DNA of 64,000 nt from Bacteroides faecalis. Lineage in GTDB: Bacteria > Bacteroidota > Bacteroidia > Bacteroidales > Bacteroidaceae. The notes beneath the pieces are model-generated. The model worked only from the letters and a program-made list of their open reading frames with translations. It ran no database searches and was not told where the DNA came from. Shown piece after piece: positions 33,445 to 41,425 of the stretch. Position numbers and translations under genes: made by a program. The stretch spans positions 124,001-188,000 of the forward strand of contig NZ_BHWB01000009.1 of the NCBI RefSeq assembly GCF_003865075.1. Reading direction: 5' to 3'. Position 1 is the stretch's first letter. Every line of letters starts with the position of its first letter.

Positions 33445-33666
33445 TTACTTGTTTATTACTCCGTTCTTCTTCGCTATCCATTCGTCACGCCTGCGGCGGC
33501 ACTCGTCCAGCGTTTTGGCTACCGTGCTGAAAAGTTCGCCGTCCGTGTGGCGGTAGTCATATTGATAATAAATTTGTCCCCTGAAAGCCCCTAAACAGCA
33601 TTTCACGAACTTTTCTTCTCCCGGTGTTTGGGTAATGCTTACCCCGTTTTTGTTAAGTGACTGCAT
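33445..33666 (-). CDS. DUF3873 family protein
   Basis: This 73-residue protein matches DUF3873: G-V-S-I-T-Q-T-P-G-E-E-K-F near the start and Y-D-Y-R-H-T-D-G-E-L-F-S-T-V-A at about residues 36-50. It is a small protein of unknown function, found almost only in Bacteroidales mobile elements next to ArdA-like genes. Eleven nt separate it from the next gene. Confidence 0.8.
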   Translation of the reverse strand: MQSLNKNGVSITQTPGEEKFVKCCLGAFRGQIYYQYDYRHTDGELFSTVAKTLDECRRRRDEWIAKKNGVINK

Positions 33667-33688
33667 GATGTTCTATTTTTTTTAATGG

Positions 33689-33901
33689 TTATAATATCAG
33701 TAAAGAAAGCAACAGCAGGAAAAGCAGAGCCACGCCCAGCGCATAAAGGGCTGAAAGGCAGACCCGGAGCAGGAAACGGGCGGCACAAAACACGATATAC
33801 GCCGTTATCGCCGTGCCTGCTCCGGCTACGCTGGTAAACCGCCATGCAAGGCAGAGCAGCAACACCCGCCAAAGGATTTTATAAATGCTTTTCCGTTTCA
33901 T
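33689..33901 (-). CDS. small membrane protein
   Basis: This 70-residue protein has a basic N-terminus (MKRKSIYK) and two to three hydrophobic segments covering residues 10-68, the last nearly pure leucine. The start at 33901 is used; the longer frame to 34174 overlaps ardA. Function unknown. Confidence 0.5.
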   Translation of the reverse strand: MKRKSIYKILWRVLLLCLAWRFTSVAGAGTAITAYIVFCAARFLLRVCLSALYALGVALLFLLLLSLLIL

Positions 33902-33953
33902 CGCTTGGTCGTTTTTAACGGGCAGGGCTTTGACACCCCGCCCGGATTGGTTG

Positions 33954-34487
33954 TTATGCCGCACGGAACACAAAACCGTCATCAAACCAGTAATCGCACA
34001 TAAAAAGGTCACGGGCGAACTTTTCATAATCGAAATAGGTCTTTGCGAACTCCGGCAGGTCGTAGCATTCCTCGATAATTTCATAGGCGAAATCTTCTTC
34101 ATCGTCATATTGACCCAGATACTCGTCCCGGAAATCACGTACAAGGTCGTCCGCATCTTCCTCGCCCAAATCATGGCTTTTATAGTTGCACCACACGAAA
34201 AAGGCTTCCTGCTCGGTGTCGCTCAAATCCTCCACCGCATCACGCAGGGCGAAGAAGTTTTCAGAAATCCAGCTTTCGCCGATTAAGCCCTCCGGCACGT
34301 TCTCCCAGTCCTGAAACATGTATTCCGCATCTTCCTCGTCCTTGTGAAGTTCCCGGCAGGCTTCATAAAATTCTTCCTTGTCCGAATAGTCCGAAAGGTC
34401 GAGCCATGCGCCGGACAATGAACCGTTGTTGTACTTGGCATAAGTGCCTACATAAACTTTTGCTTCCGATAATACCTTTGCTTCCAT
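33954..34487 (-). CDS. ardA: antirestriction protein ArdA
   Basis: This 177-residue, extremely acidic DNA-mimic protein is of the ArdA family. It has an N-terminal Y-V-G-T-Y-A-K-Y-N-N-G-S-L-S-G-A-W-L-D-L motif and the conserved D-E-E-D-A-E-Y-M-F-Q-D-W region. It blocks type I restriction enzymes of the recipient during transfer. The ATG at 34487 was chosen because upstream in-frame codons fall in a low-complexity AT leader. Confidence 0.9.
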   Translation of the reverse strand: MEAKVLSEAKVYVGTYAKYNNGSLSGAWLDLSDYSDKEEFYEACRELHKDEEDAEYMFQDWENVPEGLIGESWISENFFALRDAVEDLSDTEQEAFFVWCNYKSHDLGEEDADDLVRDFRDEYLGQYDDEEDFAYEIIEECYDLPEFAKTYFDYEKFARDLFMCDYWFDDGFVFRAA

Positions 34488-35025
34488 ATTGCTGTAATTT
34501 TTTAAGTTTTTAATTTTATGCGGATTTGAGAGGTGAGGGAGTTGAAGTTTCACTGAATTTTTTTCCTGTTTCCCGTAAATCCGACTTTTTTTTTTATGCG
34601 TCTTCCGGTCGGGTCGGTCGTTTTCGTTTCACATAGGCGTAAAAGGGTAGTGTTTAGAGTTTGCAAGGTTTTGGGCAAAAAATACCTCGCAAGGCAGGGA
34701 AGATTTTTTCGCCAAACCGGAACGGCTCGACCTTGCAAAATCGTGAAGAACACGTAACTACCTTTGCCTATTGAAATGATTAAAACGACTGTCCCGGCTG
34801 GGGGACTGCGTAAGAGGAAGATTTACAAATAGGGAAACTGGGGAAAAGTGCCTGTTCTCTTTCATCTTTTAGGGAACACTCCATGCGGGCGGGAAAGGCA
34901 AGGGTGTTGTGAGCTTGCTTGCAATACGCTTGTGCGGGTTTCCAACGGCTCTTTTCACGAAATACAGTCAGCCATGCCACGCACGGCTGGCGTTTCGGGA
35001 AATGTGCCAGTTGGAAAAGGATATA
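34488..35025. other. gene-free stretch with orphan promoter and inverted repeats
   Basis: No credible ORF. Visible are an inverted repeat TTTGCAAGGT (34660-34669) / ACCTTGCAAA (34730-34739), a plus-strand -7 box TACCTTTG (34759-34766) with no downstream gene, and a foldable segment CGAAA...CAGCC/GGCTG...TTTCG around 34955-35000. It could encode a small RNA. Confidence 0.4.
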
Positions 35026-35055
35026 AAAAATGCGGGTAGTCGGTAGACTGCCCGC
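35026..35055 (-). terminator. terminator of the ORF6N gene
   Basis: Stem GCGGGTAGTC/GACTGCCCGC with one bulge. The A-run at 35026-35031 gives the minus-strand T-run. Confidence 0.7.
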
Positions 35056-35122
35056 AAGGTGGAAGAATGTACAATGCTGGGATATAGGTTATTAAGTGGA
35101 ATTTCGTTACCGAAATCGTTAC

Positions 35123-35653
35123 CTATTCGTTCTTGCCACGGTTATAGGTAACGAAACCTACCGGACGGCGTTCTTTCTGTTGTTTCGACTGGCTCAAAAG
35201 CTGGGTAAGGACTTGGTACAGTTCGTTGAACTGCGCATCGGTGCTTACCTCCAGTTCCTCGATGCGCCTTGACAGTTCCTCGTAACCGATTGCCATTTGG
35301 CGCATGAGGACAAAAGCCCGCATGATTGAAATGTTTACTTCTATGGCTACTTTGGAGCGGAGAACCGAAGAAAGCATGGCTACGCCCTGCTCGGTGAAAG
35401 CCATAGGCATAGCAACGCCGAAGTTGTAAGCAGGGGGTATCACATTTTGTGATACCCCTATGGATAACAGCAAGTTAGCTTCCTCTTGGGTGAGTACAAA
35501 CATAAAATCACCCGGAAAACGCTCGATATTGCGCTTGACCGCCTGCTTCAAGGCTCGTGTTTCCACTTGGTAGAGTTCTGCCAAATGATAATCGAGCATC
35601 ACCCGGCAACTTCTGACCTCAAAAATCTTGTTTTGGATAATCTGCAAATCCAT
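35123..35653 (-). CDS. ORF6N-domain DNA-binding protein
   Basis: This 176-residue protein has an N-terminal ORF6N domain (residues 1-110: I-Q-N-K-I-F-E-V-R, M-L-D-Y-H-L-A-E-L-Y, A-F-T-E-Q-G-V-A-M-L), followed by a coiled-coil-like segment (about 120-165) and a basic tail. ORF6N proteins are phage- and element-borne DNA-binding regulators. The start at 35653 fits the family; the longer frame starts in the intergenic palindrome region. The coding sequence contains an exact palindrome (35434-35459). Confidence 0.85.
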   Translation of the reverse strand: MDLQIIQNKIFEVRSCRVMLDYHLAELYQVETRALKQAVKRNIERFPGDFMFVLTQEEANLLLSIGVSQNVIPPAYNFGVAMPMAFTEQGVAMLSSVLRSKVAIEVNISIMRAFVLMRQMAIGYEELSRRIEELEVSTDAQFNELYQVLTQLLSQSKQQKERRPVGFVTYNRGKNE

Positions 35654-35700
35654 AATCGTATATTTTAGGAGATTTAGCAATGTTGGAATAATAGTAAGGA

Positions 35701-35723
35701 CTGGTCACAAATTGTGACCAGTT
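35701..35723. promoter_or_regulatory. perfect 23-bp palindrome between int and ORF6N
   Basis: ACTGGTCACAA-A-TTGTGACCAGT. It lies 14 nt past the integrase stop and 47 nt before the ORF6N start. It could be an int terminator or an ORF6N operator; no T-run supports simple termination. Confidence 0.55.
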
Positions 35724-35737
35724 CCATATAATCAAGA

Positions 35738-36967
35738 TTACATGGCAACTTCCTTGTAAATCTTCTCAATGCCGACAAACTTCTTGTCAAGCCCCTGCAT
35801 ATCGCTGCCTATCTTGCTGTTGGTGATGCGGGCGTAGATTTGCGTAGTTTCTATGTTTGTGTGTCCCAGCATCTTGGACACCGTTTCAATGGGTACGCCC
35901 TTTGACAGCGTGGTGGTCGTGGCGAACGTGTGCCGGGCAAGGTGGAATGTCAGGTTCTTTTTAATACCGCATATATCGGCAATCTCTTTCAAGTAGGCGT
36001 TTAGCTTCTGATTGCTGATTACGGGAAGTATCTTGCCGTCCGGCAACTTGCCCTTGTACTTCTTCAAAATCATCTTGGGAATATCCAGCAGGGGGACATT
36101 CACGTCCGTGTTGGTCTTTACCCGCTTGGTGATTATCCAAAGGTTGCCGTCAAAAGACTTTTGGATATTCTCCTGCCGCAAATTGGCGACATCGCTGTAT
36201 GCCAGACCGCAGAAACAGGAAAAGACGAACAAGTCCCTGACGTGTTCCAGCCGTTCGGAAACCATTTTCTTTTTAAGGATAATTTTAATCTCGTCCTCTG
36301 TCAGATAACCCCTGTCCACTTTTTCCAGCCGGATTTTGTAGCTGGCGAAAGGGTCGCCCACCAGTATGCCGTTGTTACGGGCGATGATGATGATACGCTT
36401 GAAGAACTGCATGAACTTGGCGGTGGTGTTGTAGCCGCACTTGCAGGCGGTACGCAAATACAACTCAAAATCGGTAATGAACATCGGGCTTATCTCCTTT
36501 ATGGATATGTCCGATACGTTGTACTTGCTTTGGATAAATTCAGCGAGGTGGCGGCGGGTCACTTCATACTTGCGGTAGGTCGCTATCGTCTTGGATATGC
36601 CTACAAGCTGCTTCACATCGTCATTGTGCTTTTGGAACAATGAAAGGATTGTTTCGTGGCTCTCGCTGTGTCCCAAGAACTCGTTTTTCACTTTCTCGGC
36701 GGTCACGTAATTGTCACGCCGCTGCATTTCGTGGTAAATGGTATTCAGGGAAGAACGTATGTCGTCCAAAAGGGCGTTTATCCTCCCGGCATCCCTGCCT
36801 TTGGCTTTGCCCGCAGTAATGCTCCAGTTGTCGGGCTGGATGCTCTGTTTCGTACTGAACTGGCAAAGTTTGCCGTCTATGGTGATGCGTGCCATAATCA
36901 TAACCTCGCCGTTTTTCTTTTCAGAACCTTTCTTCAAATAAAAAAGAACCTTGAATGTCGATTTCAT
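35738..36967 (-). CDS. int: tyrosine recombinase integrase of the conjugative transposon
   Basis: This 409-residue site-specific recombinase has an arm-binding domain (residues 1-100), a SAM-like core-binding domain (about 105-205) and a catalytic domain (about 215-395). H-x-x-R is present as HLARHTFA and the nucleophile as LGHTNIETTQIYA. The first catalytic arginine is replaced: the usual T-G-L-R motif reads CGLAYSDVANL. Loss of that arginine is known in IntDOT-type integrases, so it is probably active. Transcribed inward from the right end, as expected for a terminal int gene. Confidence 0.9.
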   Translation of the reverse strand: MKSTFKVLFYLKKGSEKKNGEVMIMARITIDGKLCQFSTKQSIQPDNWSITAGKAKGRDAGRINALLDDIRSSLNTIYHEMQRRDNYVTAEKVKNEFLGHSESHETILSLFQKHNDDVKQLVGISKTIATYRKYEVTRRHLAEFIQSKYNVSDISIKEISPMFITDFELYLRTACKCGYNTTAKFMQFFKRIIIIARNNGILVGDPFASYKIRLEKVDRGYLTEDEIKIILKKKMVSERLEHVRDLFVFSCFCGLAYSDVANLRQENIQKSFDGNLWIITKRVKTNTDVNVPLLDIPKMILKKYKGKLPDGKILPVISNQKLNAYLKEIADICGIKKNLTFHLARHTFATTTTLSKGVPIETVSKMLGHTNIETTQIYARITNSKIGSDMQGLDKKFVGIEKIYKEVAM

Positions 36968-37425
36968 AACTCACTTTTTTTAGTTGCAAAATTAATTTTT
37001 ACCTCTCGTTTTCGAGTTATGCAGACTATGGACTAATCAAGTCATTATCAGGTCATTTATGGACAAATCGTTACCGTTTTTGTCCGGCGGGGAATAGGTA
37101 ACGATTTAGTAACGAAACTTTGTCTTTTACCGTACTTTTGAAGTCTTGGAAGCAGGACTTTCGGGCAATAAAAAAAGCCACAAATCATTGATTTGTAGCT
37201 TTTTGTCCGTTTGCTGACCATTTCTGTTCAGCACGTTCAGCGGAGAGACAGGGAACGATTAACTTTTAATTTCCCTATTCATTATCAGTATCTTACCAAA
37301 AGCCTCTGCTCCTATGACACCGAATAATTCACCGCGTATATGCTGCAACTTTCTTCCTGTTACACTCTTACTTACTTTTACAAAAGTAGCAAAAAAATAG
37401 CATAAATACAAATTATCCACTTGAT
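36968..37425. other. probable right end (att) region of the conjugative transposon
   Basis: This gene-free stretch lies upstream of int. It contains a terminator-like hairpin (37169-37205: ACAAATCA/TGATTTGT flanked by A- and T-runs) and AT-rich DNA with TTACTTACTTTTACAAAAGTAGC near 37370. The attachment core cannot be fixed without the other junction. Confidence 0.45.
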
Positions 37426-37716
37426 TTAACGAATATAATTTCTATAATTTTCTTCCAATAACAACTGCAATTTAGAAAGAGGATAAAGGAACTTACCCCC
37501 TATGACAGTATAAGCTATCCCCCGTTCATCACGTAACTTTTGCAAAGTTCTGTTTGAGATATGCAACATGCCACATATCTGTTCACCGGTCATATAGACC
37601 TCACCAGCTATAGGAACAGGCAAATCCTGAAATTCAAGTATCTCTTTTGAGCATTTCTTAAGCATCCTCATCATCATTATGTACTCTTCTGACTGCCTTG
37701 TGATTACTCCGTCCAT
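37426..37716 (-). CDS. excisionase-like helix-turn-helix protein
   Basis: This 96-residue MerR/excisionase-type HTH protein reads M-T-G-E-Q-I-C-G-M-L-H-I-S-N-R-T-L-Q-K-L-R at about residues 43-63, then the wing I-A-Y-T-V-I-G-G-K-F-L-Y-P. It is paired with a related gene immediately upstream, the usual twin arrangement of Xis2c/Xis2d-like factors in CTnDOT-type elements. It probably assists excision of the second element. Three nt separate it from the upstream stop. Confidence 0.8.
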   Translation of the reverse strand: MDGVITRQSEEYIMMMRMLKKCSKEILEFQDLPVPIAGEVYMTGEQICGMLHISNRTLQKLRDERGIAYTVIGGKFLYPLSKLQLLLEENYRNYIR

Positions 37717-37719
37717 ATG

Positions 37720-37995
37720 TTATCTTTCTTTTTGAATTAATATTTTGGCCAAATCACTCTCTTTATACATATATTTGCCGCCTATACAAGAATATGGAAT
37801 AATCCCGTACTCCCTATAGCCTTGCAAACTTCGTTTGGAGATATTCAAAGCCAGACAGACCTCCTGGGCATCCAGTCACTTTTCCATTTCAACCGGACCA
37901 ATTTTCTTTTTAACGGATTCAATCTGGGCGGATAAACTCTCTATTTGCAGTTTTAACTGTAAATACGCATGTTTCTCTATAACAACTAATTCCAT
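37720..37995 (-). pseudogene. excisionase-like HTH gene with in-frame TGA
   Basis: The frame runs MELVVIEKHAYLQLK... to VEMEK, then TGA (37876-37878), then without a frame change LDAQEVCLALNISKRSLQGY, an excisionase HTH with its wing, and a TAA stop (37720). Homologous twins read K-W-L-D at this point, so TGA stands where TGG (Trp) is expected. Either a nonsense mutation has inactivated the gene or TGA is read through. All other parts of the 91-codon protein look intact. Confidence 0.7.
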
Positions 37996-38017
37996 AACAA
38001 TTTGATTTATAATTTCA

Positions 38018-38185
38018 CTATTTACAAAGCAAATAAAAGCATATTTCCACACTTGACAAAACATTCAAAATTAAAGTCATCCGTTGGCGTGCATTGTCAC
38101 TCCAAATATACCAAATATCCTCATCCGGACAGATAACATATCTAACCATTTCCGTAACCCAGCCATCGGTTTCTACTCCTTCCAT
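38018..38185 (-). CDS. small protein with NARQRMT motif
   Basis: This 55-residue frame starts MEGVETDGWVTEMVRY. Residues about 30-45 include S-D-N-A-R-Q-R-M-T-L-I-L-N-V-L. The same motif is encoded in-frame behind rteC (41360-41425) and at 54274-54302. It partly overlaps the start of the HTH pseudogene. Function unknown; it may be a conserved element peptide or a fragment. Confidence 0.4.
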   Translation of the reverse strand: MEGVETDGWVTEMVRYVICPDEDIWYIWSDNARQRMTLILNVLSSVEICFYLLCK

Positions 38186-38282
38186 ATTTTCATTCCATAA
38201 TTATACCTATTATGACTGCTTATTTCCGCCAAAATGTCATTTACAAAACTGAAAAAATTCAAACTAAGGTTACTGCTACCAC

Positions 38283-38329
38283 AAAATAAAAAGAAAAGCC
38301 CCGTTATCTGCATCCAAACAGTAACGGGG
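38283..38329 (-). terminator. operon terminator
   Basis: CCCCGTTA/TAACGGGG stem. The minus-strand product ends TTTTCTTTTTATTTT. It follows the 38354 gene by 25 nt. Confidence 0.8.
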
Positions 38330-38353
38330 TTTCCCCTGCCATTTTTTATCACC

Positions 38354-39130
38354 CTATATCTTTATACCCTTATTTTTTTTCACATGCTCTTTTTCCTTTA
38401 CGTCTGTTTTCCGCCGTATTTCCGAAAAGTGCTCTTTCAACAATTTCCCTGCCAGTTTCTTCGCCTTCTCCTGCATCACATCATACACATCCCATCTGTT
38501 GCGGCCCAGCAGTTTGTTTTCTATCTTCTCGAATTTATCGTAAAAACTGAAGTTGTCCGGGTATTCATCTATCAGTCCGTCTCTCGGATAGCCTTTATCC
38601 ATGATATACAGCAGTGTCATCCAGTCATAATTATACGGACTCCGAGTAAGGCCCAGCCCCTTTCCGGAATCAGTCAGCCTATAATAGTTCTCCCATGTAG
38701 GAGCAAGATCATAACGCTCACTGTCCGTTATACTTTTCAATGCCGATTTGTCCACAAAAGCATCTGCCGGAATCTTCTCCAACGGCAACAAACAGCCGTA
38801 ATCATCGCAACAGCGGTTTACTTTCCCTTCCATCAATGAAGGCCATCCCCGTAACTCATACACATTCAGATACTTTTCCTCAAAGTCCGGTTCAAAGAAA
38901 CGCTTCTCTATATTCGTTGCCATAAAATCCCCGTATTGACGGTTTCCTACGTAATCCCTACCGAACAGCAGCACCCCTTTACCCGTCTCAACACCTGTAT
39001 AATACGTGTTCCCATGCTTCAAATCATCCTGCATCTCCGCTATCACTTCGGGTGGTGCGGACTTTATCTCCCGCCACATCTCCGGTGTAAGTTGTCGGGG
39101 ATAGTTCTCGTCCCTTGAAAGCGGGTCCAT
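38354..39130 (-). CDS. unknown protein, L-type block of split unit 2
   Basis: This 258-residue soluble protein of unknown family has its core shared with the genes at 39469 and 40368: a K-G-V-L-L-F strand, an F-F-E-P-D-F...L-N-V-Y-E-L segment, an aromatic L-A-P-T-W-E-N-Y-Y-R-L motif, and G-L-G-L...Y-N-Y-D-W-M-T-L-L-Y-I. It starts six nt after an in-frame TGA that ends the 39137 gene and stays in the same frame. The two genes together therefore look like one ORF of about 367 codons interrupted by one TGA. The tail is lysine-rich. Confidence 0.65.
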   Translation of the reverse strand: MDPLSRDENYPRQLTPEMWREIKSAPPEVIAEMQDDLKHGNTYYTGVETGKGVLLFGRDYVGNRQYGDFMATNIEKRFFEPDFEEKYLNVYELRGWPSLMEGKVNRCCDDYGCLLPLEKIPADAFVDKSALKSITDSERYDLAPTWENYYRLTDSGKGLGLTRSPYNYDWMTLLYIMDKGYPRDGLIDEYPDNFSFYDKFEKIENKLLGRNRWDVYDVMQEKAKKLAGKLLKEHFSEIRRKTDVKEKEHVKKNKGIKI

Positions 39131-39136
39131 GTACTT

Positions 39137-39457
39137 TCACAGGCAATACACCACTTCCGACAGAGCCAGGTATCTATGCGGCTTAATCCCATGTCCGTCC
39201 ATCGCCTTTTCCAGTCTTCGCAGATAATCATCATTATTCCCTTCCCGCAAACGCGGAATAATCCTCATATCAGGCACATTATAGTACATCATGCCCATGG
39301 TAGGCATTTCCGTTTCCTTGAGCGCCTTCTCCACATCTCCCAGCATAAACTCCAGAAAACCTTCCTCACCCGTACCTTTCATACTGACATGCACCGGGTT
39401 GAGATGTCCGTCCACTGTGACATACACACTGCCACTGTTCGTATTCTCTTTTTCCAT
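39137..39457 (-). CDS. unknown protein, S-N blocks of split unit 2
   Basis: This is a 106-residue protein. Residues 8-38 (S-G-S-V-Y-V-T-V-D...E-E-G-F) match the 58-residue gene at 40186-40362. Residues 60-106 (I-I-P-R-L...D-D-Y-L-R-R-L...Y-C-L) match the N-terminal 50 residues of the 39469 gene. It ends at TGA (39137-39139), after which the frame continues into the 38354 gene. The family is unknown. Confidence 0.65.
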   Translation of the reverse strand: MEKENTNSGSVYVTVDGHLNPVHVSMKGTGEEGFLEFMLGDVEKALKETEMPTMGMMYYNVPDMRIIPRLREGNNDDYLRRLEKAMDGHGIKPHRYLALSEVVYCL

Positions 39458-39468
39458 TCATCAAAAAA

Positions 39469-40185
39469 TTAAATGTTCATTCCTTGTCCTTTTCTCTTTG
39501 CCGGAATCCGCACCCTCATTTCCACGTTCGGGAACCGTACATTATCCGGTCGTGCCACCAGTGACGAGACTATCCGTTCCTGTTCTCCGGTCAGCGGCAT
39601 AGGCTGCCGTTGCAATTTTCTCAGCCTGTTAAAGTTCCTCAGCGTAGGTGCCATGTCGCAACATGCCACACAAATCCCATATCTCACCATATCCGAAGAA
39701 ACCGTCTGCCCGTCACCTATTTTTGCCCGGCATGCGGCATTCAGCGGAGCCACCTCATAAAACCTCAAACTCTCAGGTTTCCGCTTGCCGTCAAAAAAAC
39801 GTTCGGCCAGCCCACTCAGAAACTCATCCAGCATCCTGTCCCCACCGTCTGTCTTGTCAAACAGCAATACCTTCCGCCCGTGTTCCACCGACATGTAGGT
39901 GGGAAAAGCAGCCAGCCCGCTGCGTATCACATCCCCGTTCATTCCGAAACGATGTCGCAGCCGCCTGTAATCCTCATTTTCCAGCAAATCCGTATGTTCC
40001 GCTGATAATGACAGATGTACAATCCCCCGTTCCTCACAGAATGCCGCATCCCGGAGTCTCACCACCCCCAACGGATATATATTCTCCCGTTCCAGTACAG
40101 GACAGAGCTGTTCCAGATAATCCGCATTGTCCGTACCGAATATGGGAGGAATCAGACTTTTGTCTTTAAAGTCGAAACGGAACAT
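39469..40185 (-). CDS. unknown protein, N-L blocks of split unit 1
   Basis: This is a 238-residue protein. Its N-terminal 50 residues (L-I-P-P-I-F-G-T-D-N-A-D-Y-L) correspond to the C-terminal half of the 39137 protein. The rest corresponds to the 38354 protein (R-K-V-L-L-F, R-F-F-D...L-R-F-Y-E-V, M-A-P-T-L-R-N-F-N-R-L). The ATG directly abuts the in-frame TGA of the 58-residue gene upstream. Alignment by eye places the gene breaks of the two units at different points of the same ancestral chain. Confidence 0.65.
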   Translation of the reverse strand: MFRFDFKDKSLIPPIFGTDNADYLEQLCPVLERENIYPLGVVRLRDAAFCEERGIVHLSLSAEHTDLLENEDYRRLRHRFGMNGDVIRSGLAAFPTYMSVEHGRKVLLFDKTDGGDRMLDEFLSGLAERFFDGKRKPESLRFYEVAPLNAACRAKIGDGQTVSSDMVRYGICVACCDMAPTLRNFNRLRKLQRQPMPLTGEQERIVSSLVARPDNVRFPNVEMRVRIPAKRKGQGMNI

Positions 40186-40362
40186 TCAGTGGTCGGGAAT
40201 AAATTCCCGACCGGTCGTATGAGACCGCACGTTGTTACTGATATAACGGGAAAATCCCTCTTCCCCCTGTCCGCGCATACTCAGATACACGGGTCTGTAA
40301 AAGGCGTCCAATGTCATATACAGACTGCCGCTTTCCACCGCTTGCTTTTTCTTTTCTTCCAT
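40186..40362 (-). CDS. 58-residue unknown protein, S block of split unit 1
   Basis: This short ORF (MEEKKKQAVESGSLY...) is similar to the N-terminal part of the 39137 protein: S-G-S-L-Y-M-T-L-D and R-G-Q-G-E-E-G-F. It ends H-TGA, and the very next codon in the same frame is the ATG of the 39469 gene. It may be translated separately with coupling, or be the front of a larger product if TGA is bypassed. Confidence 0.6.
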   Translation of the reverse strand: MEEKKKQAVESGSLYMTLDAFYRPVYLSMRGQGEEGFSRYISNNVRSHTTGREFIPDH

Positions 40363-40367
40363 AGATT

Positions 40368-41315
40368 CTATAGGATTAATTGTTTCTTCTCCTTCTTCTG
40401 TGGGGTAATGGAAGCTGCATGCTTCACCTGCCGTTGGCTGTCAGACATCCGCTGTTCAGGAGCTTCCTGCCTGTAGTGTGTTTCCGGTAACCCGCCGGTC
40501 TGTTCCTCTTCCGAATGCGGATACGACACCGGATGTGACATTTCCATCCTTTCTATTCGGCTTATCCGTGCGCCCAACCTGAACTCTCCATCCGTAATAT
40601 GGAACTCCGATTGTAACAAATCCGCCGCCATCTCCTTTGCCTCTTTCTGTAAGGCCGCATAGCCGAAGTCGTGTGCCGACAAAGGCGCGTTCATCCGTGC
40701 CCTCATGCTGTCTCCCAGCTTCTCCGCCAGTTCCCTGAACTCATACTCATAGCTGAACGGATGCACCTTGTCTGCCGCAACAATCCCGGCGTACCCGTTT
40801 TCCGAAATATACAGCAATGACGCTACATCATAGTTCCGGGGCGAGATACCCAAACCGAATTCTTTTGTCAGCCGGTCGAAGTTATGGAAATCGGGCCGCA
40901 GGTCGAACTTTGCCCTGCACACCCCACCGTCCAGCACACTTCTATCCGCAAACTTGTCGGAGGTGAAGTTCACCACCGACCTGCGCAATTGTGCGTCTGT
41001 GCTTCGCAAATCCGCTTTGGACAGCTTTTCGATGCAGTTGTCCGCCAGCCCGGCCACCCGTTTGGTAGGCAGGTCAATCTCATATATCCGCAAAGTTTCG
41101 GGTACTTTGGTCACGTTGAAGAAGCCGTCGGCCAGATGTTGCAGATAGCTGTTCCGTGCCTTCATACCCTTGGGGGTGTCGGAAAACAGTATCACGCCCT
41201 CTTCCGTAACCACCGCATATACCCGGTTTTTCGTCCCGGAAGTTTCCGTTACCGCCGCTTTCCGCCTGTCCGGTTTCCGGGCAATGCGGTTCCAAATATC
41301 ATTCAGGATTGACAT
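40368..41315 (-). CDS. unknown protein, L-type paralogue
   Basis: This 315-residue soluble protein is the third member of the local family: E-G-V-I-L-F, F-F-N-V-T-K-V-P-E-T-L-R-I-Y-E-I, F-D-L-R-P-D-F-H-N-F-D-R-L, then G-L-G-I-S-P-R-N-Y-D-V-A-S-L-L-Y-I. It is uninterrupted and longer, with a polar C-terminal 70 residues (H-S-E-E-E-Q-T-G-G...). It lies between rteC and split unit 1 and is probably in one operon with them. The family is not recognised, and a role in element biology is only suggested by the neighbours. Confidence 0.65.
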   Translation of the reverse strand: MSILNDIWNRIARKPDRRKAAVTETSGTKNRVYAVVTEEGVILFSDTPKGMKARNSYLQHLADGFFNVTKVPETLRIYEIDLPTKRVAGLADNCIEKLSKADLRSTDAQLRRSVVNFTSDKFADRSVLDGGVCRAKFDLRPDFHNFDRLTKEFGLGISPRNYDVASLLYISENGYAGIVAADKVHPFSYEYEFRELAEKLGDSMRARMNAPLSAHDFGYAALQKEAKEMAADLLQSEFHITDGEFRLGARISRIERMEMSHPVSYPHSEEEQTGGLPETHYRQEAPEQRMSDSQRQVKHAASITPQKKEKKQLIL

Positions 41316-41425
41316 AGCTTGTATTTTTAGACATGATAACCGGCGACAAAGAAAAACATTCAGCCGCCAATCTGCAATACCTCATACATACGAGTCATCC
41401 GTTGGCGGCTGTTGGCGTACAACCT

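Noticed and set aside
38234..38839. 201-codon plus-strand frame over the unknown family gene
   Set aside because: Opposite strand to a gene with two local paralogues, and it reads through the terminator hairpin. Treated as a shadow.
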